Positions 57,841 through 64,000 of a stretch of DNA of 64,000 nucleotides are shown here, piece after piece. The position numbers and the translations under genes were made by a program. The stretch spans positions 253,001 to 317,000 of the forward strand of contig NC_092579.1 of NCBI RefSeq assembly GCF_037975245.1. The letters run 5' to 3'. Source of the DNA: Apostichopus japonicus (taxonomy: Eukaryota; Echinodermata; Holothuroidea; Aspidochirotida; Stichopodidae). Each line of letters begins with the position of its first letter. Positions within the stretch are counted from its first letter, which is position 1. The notes below the pieces were generated by a model that had not been told where the DNA came from, made no database searches, and saw only the letters and a program-made list of their open reading frames with translations.

Positions 57841-60305
57841 ACTGAGCAATCCAACCATTTTCTGATTTTTTACATGATATTATCTTGTTATCTAAACAAT
57901 TTACTGAAAAATGTCAACTTATGGGGCAAAGTTTTTTCTTATGTTGATGGCATTTTTAAGCTTCCGTACATAAGCATCATAAAGGCGCATGAAACGTTTT
58001 TTGAAGGGCATGTTATTCAGATTCCCGGTTCTATTGGACGTTTTCCGTCGTATTGATTTCAGGTTGGATGTAGTTTCGTTGTGACCAGGCAGCGTTTATG
58101 AAACGCAACAGTTCTTCTAGTATAATTTACTATGACTAACCTCAATGCGAAATAATTGTGTAAAACGGTCTTAGTTTGGCAGTGAGTTCATGAGTTTTGT
58201 CTTGATCGGCTGTTGATCTCAATTTGTGTAGTCTCTTCCACCAGTTTCAGCATAGCTAGGCCTTAAAGTAACGTTCGACTTTCGTCAGGTTTATGATTAT
58301 GGGACAACTTGAACAAACCTGGCCAGGCCTGTGAGCAATGTTATGTTGTCTAGGCCAGCAACGTCTGGGTAGAATAGGGTTCGTTAAAGGCATTGAAGAC
58401 TCGCCCAAACCGCGTGCGGCCATCTGAAAAAGTTAACTTTCCGTTGCTTGCAAGTGACGTTTTGTTCATGTCGCTACAAAATGCATGCAGACAATAATGA
58501 AACGTGATACCTTGTTATCTTTAGCTGGACCTGAAATGTCCATCGCTGTATTGTTTGTACACTGTGCTATGGGTATTGACCGCAGCTGTATGTACTGACT
58601 GTACACTAGTGTCTAATTATTACGATGGTAGCAAGCAGTGTGTGTATTTTCTGGGATCGATGGTGGTGTCTAACAATTCTGTTACACCTCATTCGAAACT
58701 AGGTCAGATTACCGGCATTAGACGTTTCTTTTTGCGCGAGTCTTCACACCCTTTAACACAACAACGTGAAGAATACCAGTCAGAATACCAATACACTTAA
58801 GATGGCAAAACATCTCCTTAATTATTTCTTTGGGCATTTTCCTACTGGCTATCAGTCATAATTCGCAAAGTATAGTTTTGAGACAAGTTTGATGTTGTTG
58901 CTGCTAGGAGCTTTGGAAGATAGATGCTCTTAGGCCTACAACCTCAGATTTTCATTGCGTAAAAGATCACTTTGATTTTGGGAGTGTATACAGTAATAGG
59001 GATATTTTTTTCGCGCATCAATCTGCAGCTAAAAGACAAAATAAATAACGGGGCAAATGTACGAGGTCGCGCTAATTGAGTAGCGGTTAAAAGTAGCAGT
59101 AATGTATTGTTTAGGCTTAGGACTTGCGCACACTCGCGCACACCTTCATACTGCATATACCTAGTATTATAGGAGCCATAATATAACAGATTCCAAGCTA
59201 TCTCAGTAGGCGTTTTTACAGACGTTTTACTTTTAATTGTTTAAGACATTACTGTAGGCCTAGCTGCTTATTAATGATTCTGCTGCGACATGTTTGACTT
59301 TGTTCAACACTTACTTTTGGTGAAAAATCATACTACAAAGAAACATGACTTTCCAATGCGCAATTACATAGCACAATGTATCTACCTAACTGCATAACCT
59401 TTGTTCATAGAAAGTATTGATGTTGCATATCTGTACTTTGTCGAGGCCTGAAAACCTTCAAAACATGATTTCTCATAGTAGAAATCATGGATACTTTTCA
59501 TATGTACATGGTATATGGATTTGCCATATTGAGTACAAGAACCCTATTGCTTGTGATGTCAAATCTCCCATAGGTCACCAGAGGTCAAACTCTGAAAAAC
59601 CTTTTGTATGATATCTAACGATGGAACTCGTTTATACCTCTTATACTTGGTGTGTGGATTCATAACATTGAGTACAATACCCCTATTTTTTTTGTGGAGG
59701 TGTGTATAGCCAAGCACAATAGACTGACCTGTGTTTATCATGCCATATTGCTATTGTAACAGCTAGTTCTGGTTATACTAACAAGCAGAAGTCTAGTGCA
59801 TTGAAGTCATCAAAACCTCAATGTATTTTGCATTCTGGTTTAAAGGGCATGTTATTCAGATTCTAGCAGCAGTGGCAGGCTTCGGATCGTGTTATGATTT
59901 CGTATAGCATGGCAATGTGAGCTACACATAAACTACCGATGGGCCAATCATATAAATGTTATTCCTGCTCTTCATGCATTAGCAAATTTTCTTGAATTTC
60001 TTTCATATCCGTCACATTTCTATAATTCCAGCTCATGGATTTTCTTTGATTTCCGTAAGGTTTCCGTAATTTTACTTATATCAAGAAGTTCAACTTTGAA
60101 ATATATATCCTTCGCTCATCGACTTTCCTTACAATCAGAAAATGTCATTGAAAGTGGAAGTGCTGCTAAGACTACTTGTTCGCGTTCATGCAGTTCAGAG
60201 GAAAGTCACGTGTACCGGATACCGATTTTGGATATCTCGAATTCTTGATATCTCTACTTGGGACTGGGTTTGTGACTGGGCTTTGGACATTTGCAACCCC
60301 TCACG
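57841..60305. other. No gene recognised
   Basis: Mostly unique sequence with short open frames on both strands, none with recognisable domains or phased splice sites. Confidence 0.5.
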
Positions 60306-61283
60306 GTATGGCGGGTCATCAGTCTCAAATCGTGGGGAATCGACTTATACCGATTTAAATCGACAAATACCAAATTTCCTTCGACTTATACCAGTTTCCA
60401 GCATCTTCAATTGACTTATACCGTTTTAATCGACATATACCAGTTTAATTCGACATATCATCGATTTAAATCGACATTTACCAATTTAAATCGACATATT
60501 TATATCGATGATAAGACAAATTAAATAGATATATGTCAATTCAAATCGATTATATACCAGTTTAAATCGATGATATGTCAAATTAAATCGGTACATGTCA
60601 TTTTAAATCGACATATACCAATTTATTTCGACTTATGCCAGTTTAAATCGACATATAAGCCTACCGATTTAAATCGACATATACCAATTTAAATCGATGA
60701 TATGTATATAAAATAAATCGGTATATGTCAATTTAAATAGTGACCAGTTTAAATCGATGATATGTCGAATTAAATCGGTAGAAGTCAATTTCCTTGGACT
60801 TATACCAGTTTCTAGCAACTTAAATTGACATATACCTATTTAAATCGACATATCATCGATTTTGCTCATTAACATATTCCAAATCCCGATTTCGATGATG
60901 ATTGACATGTGAAGATACATCACGTGCAGTCACCTGACAAGGCGGGCGATGTCGATTTAAATTGACAAATACCGATTAATTTTACATATCATCGATTTAA
61001 ATTGGTATATGTCGATTTAAATCGGTATATGTCGATTTAAACTGGTATAAGTCGAATTAAATTGGCATATGTCGATTTAAATTGACGACATATACCGATT
61101 TAATTTGACATATCATCGATTTAAACTGGTATATGTCGATTTAAATTGGTTTATGTCGATTTAAATCGGTACAAGACAATTTAAGCTGCTAGAAACTAGT
61201 ATAAGTCGAAGGTAATTGGTATATGTCGAATTAATTCGGTATTTGTCGATACCCCACGATTTGAGACTGATGGCCCGCCATAC
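60306..61283. mobile_element. Foldback-type inverted-repeat element (about 1 kb)
   Basis: The left end GTATGGCGGGTCATCAGTCT and the reverse complement of the right end GTATGGCGGGCCATCAGTCT match and continue into CAAATCGTGGGG. Both arms are built of about 20-bp units such as GACATATACCAATTTAAATC, in opposite orientations, meeting near 60880-60950. TTTAAA, ATCGAT and ATCATCGAT words make most of it self-complementary. No target duplication is clear and no protein is encoded. It could be a foldback transposon or MITE, or a locally inverted satellite. Confidence 0.7.
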
Positions 61284-62851
61284 GCCATATCACGGAGCTA
61301 ACACGAAGTCAATGGGAGCTGTTTGCTAACGCACTACACATGCATTTTTCACCCTTTTACAGAGCCGTATATAGAAACGCTATAGCCCCCTCCCAACAAC
61401 TCCCGGGATATAAGCCGCTTTGTGTACATGCACTTCCCATCTTCCCCTACCTAGAATTCTAATCTATGACTAAGATGTTAGCAAAGATGTTTATAATATC
61501 TTATTCCCCTGCTTTGAGTTGGTGTTAATTTTTAACATAAGGTCAAGAAATCCAAAGAACTTGATGTCTCTAGCCTCTAGCTCTTTCATCGAGATTGTAA
61601 CCATATATATAATATGTTACTTGTATGTTACTCTTGTTCCTGTACTTACAATACATAGAATCATGTAATGCAGTTTCCGCCTTCCCAAGCCCAGCTTTGA
61701 ACTTGAATTTAAGTGAAGGGTAAGGCATAACCAGGCTAGACGAGGTAGTAATAACAATTTTCATTTTCTGCATGTGAAACTGAATGCCTAGCTGAATTGT
61801 TAATGATATTCGCCATGTTCACGTGGATGTTTGCAGGTGTGATTCCGCGGCAGAACGTTACGCATATGGGGCTTTAAATCGAGCTGATTCAATTCAAATT
61901 GATATTCTCACATGCACACATTTAATACAGGTGTCTTGCATACAACAATAAGAACATAAGAACAATGAGAACAGTACGACACTGGAAAAAAGAAGTTATT
62001 TTTACCTAGGCTAGGCCTAATAATAAGTCTTAGTCCGACTCGTAGGCTAGCTAGTTAGCCCTATTTAGACTAGGCCTAACTGAGATACGACGCTAACCAT
62101 TGGCTGGTGTGCAGGCTAATATTCTTAGTCTGGGCAAGGTGGCAGGTTAGGCATAGATGAACCTAGCCTAGATGGTTATGGGCGAGGTAATCAGATAATG
62201 TAACGTTCTAAAGATTGCAACTATACTCTAGGCCTTTAAAGCCTAACCTAATGTTAAACCTAGTCATGTACTATAGTAGTAGTAGTATAACCTAGCTGCA
62301 ACACACCGTGATGAACATAAGATTTCAACACATTACACTTTGTAGACATAACAACTGTCATGAAACATGCCAAAGCCTAATAGCGAATATCTAATTGCAG
62401 AAATATTTCATTGTTTCATTCAAATGTTAAATTCAAATGTTATAATCATGCAACTAGGCCTATAGGAGTAGTGTTAGTTGTTCTGTTCACTCACTATCAT
62501 AAATTACATTAAGTAAAGTAAATATTGGTTAGATTGTGATGTGTACCTTGGTCTGGGAAATTGTGTTGGCCATATTCCACAACACTGCAAAGCTTTGGTG
62601 TGCTTCGACTTCCCTTACTAAGTGGCATAGCTATGAGTGCCTGAACAAAGTGTCTGTCTAAAAAATACATACAAAATATCTGGGGATGGGGATGGGCAAG
62701 GTAGGTGCAAACTTTAAATCCTTTAAAGTGTTTCTCCCATGATTATAGTCAGATCTGGATGAAAATGTTCGGAAGTTGTCATAGGCTAAGAATGCTTCAA
62801 ATGTGAGATACTCCAACAGTAGAGGCTTGTTCAGATTTTCAGTAACATTGA
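61284..62851. other. No gene recognised
   Basis: Unique sequence; AGGCCTA/TAGGCCT words are frequent at 62010-62290. No supported coding exon. Confidence 0.5.
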
Positions 62852-63403
62852 CAGACCTGTCAACCTGATTGACCCCAAAATAGGGAGAAAAACATTTTTC
62901 AGGGCCAAAAATAGGGAGAACAAGGGGAAATTAGGGAGGTTGGTAATTTTCAACTGAAATGATATAAATACTCCTAAATAAGTATAGTCTACTTATGCAA
63001 TACAGTGAGAGAATCATCCAATCAGTGTTTCTTGTTGTAGTTTACAGCAGCTCGCTTCGCTTTCTCCAGGGTTTCTTTAGTAGGCTTCCATTTGAAACAG
63101 GGAACAGTGGACTCTGGGTACTGCGACTTCATGGCTAGTATGCTAGATAGAGTCCCATCAAGCTCGAGACTTGACCGACTGTCTGTCTTGTTCTTGCGAA
63201 CTACACTGAAAAGCTTTTCCTGTTCAGCGTTACTGTGGGGAATTACTAAGCATAGGACTAATTGTTGGCTATTTTCAGATATGTCGCAAGTGATGAAACA
63301 TTAAAAACCGGGAGAATAGAATATGATTATGAAACCGGGAGGCCGGGAGATTCGGGTAAAAACCAGGAGTCTCCCGGTAAAACCGGAAGAGTTGACGGGT
63401 CTG
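62852..63403. mobile_element. Truncated hAT-like element with inverted ends
   Basis: The left end CAGACCTGTCAAC and right end GTTGACGGGTCTG are inverted repeats with one mismatch. The sequence CATTGA directly abuts both ends (62846-62851 and 63404-63409). GGGAG/CTCCC-rich subterminal sequence lies inside each end. The element encodes only the C-terminus of a hAT-like transposase on the - strand. A hAT insertion would give 8 bp rather than the 6 bp seen, so outer bases may have mutated. Confidence 0.65.
63022..63300 (-). pseudogene. C-terminal fragment of a hAT-family transposase (dimerisation region)
   Basis: The - strand frame includes LVLCLVIPHSNAEQEKLFSV, VRKNKT and LDGTLSSILAMK, and ends in ETLEKAKRAAVNYNKKH and a stop. 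PHSNAExExxFSxxxxxKT is the conserved core of the hAT C-terminal dimerisation region, and the last part matches the tail of hAT-derived animal proteins as I know the family. A stop lies just upstream in frame and the zinc-finger and catalytic parts are missing, so this is a relic inside the 552-bp element. Confidence 0.65.
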
Positions 63404-64000
63404 CATTGATTAACAAAATTCAGTCTTGGCAGTGGCACAATATACAGTACAGAAGAATACTTCAGGGCTCATTTTCAGCATATTACAGGAGAAAACATGA
63501 AAGCAATTACAGTAAATGGATAGTTCTCTCAGCAGTCTTTGAGTCTCTTTTTGACAGAATATTATCTTTGCTTGGTGGGTTGAAGTAGAACAAGGTTGAA
63601 ATTTATCACAGTGTACCAAAACTGCCCAAGTTTTATATCAAGTAAATGAAAATTTATGCTAGAGGGATCCATTAATTGTCAAACTGTTTTTGAAGTATGG
63701 GCTTGAGCCAGGTTGCCTGAAATTAGCAAGTGTTATAGAGAACACAGGGAGTAATTTGGTGTTCAAATTTTATTTGACATTTTGGAAGGCTCAGAATGTT
63801 TTTCTCTCATTTTGTAACATAAATCCAATGTAGAAAACGGCTACACATCTTTACACATATAGCAACTTGACCTTTTGTATAGCATTTCGTGACGCTATAT
63901 CTAATATTCCCCAGAGTGTCTGATACATCTGGTACTAAAAGTATACATAAGTTGCTTATTGCAACATGGTGATTTTATTTCCATAAATTTGGAGTTTTTG
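63404..64000. other. No feature recognised
   Basis: AT-rich unique sequence to the window end; no supported open frame. Confidence 0.5.

Overview
The window is animal nuclear DNA: widely spaced genes with phased GT-AG introns, an RTE-type LINE relic, hAT-type DNA transposons and very extensive tandem repeats. The repeated AGGCCTAGGCTAG words and invertebrate-like gene structure suggest a marine deuterostome invertebrate (echinoderm, hemichordate or lancelet type). That placement is an inference, not a demonstration.

Two protein-coding genes can be reconstructed. The first, on the + strand (10415-42133), is a USP1-type ubiquitin-specific protease with six coding exons. All exon phases join and give a 687-residue protein with an intact Cys box, two CxxC zinc-ligand pairs, a His box and a terminal FDDD motif. 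It lacks the long insert between the His box and the acidic box that carries the Gly-Gly autocleavage site in vertebrate USP1. The second gene, on the - strand (56670 down to 49977), is convergent with USP1. Three phased exons predict a 161-residue secreted, cysteine-rich protein of unknown family.

Roughly half of the 64 kb is minisatellite, and every USP1 intron holds its own unrelated array. Intron 1 has a 14.4-kb array of 58/61-bp units with kilobase-scale higher-order structure. Intron 2 has 26-bp units that each form a hairpin. Intron 3 has a 23-bp array whose first unit is the splice donor itself. Intron 4 has a 35-bp array and intron 5 an 81-bp array that again starts at the donor. The second gene has a 60/61-bp array in its second intron. 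Other arrays lie at 6.5-9.8 kb (42 bp), 42.9-43.9 kb (29/32 bp), 45.4-46.3 kb (65 bp) and 47.6-49.9 kb (48-50 bp).

Mobile DNA includes three related non-autonomous elements with TAGGGATGCACCGG ends; two have perfect 8-bp target duplications, as expected for hAT. There is also a 552-bp element carrying the C-terminus of a hAT-like transposase, an RTE-type LINE tail, a roughly 1-kb foldback element and a 57-nt near-perfect hairpin. Regions 1-6.5 kb, 43.9-47.6 kb and 57.8-64 kb hold no gene I can support.
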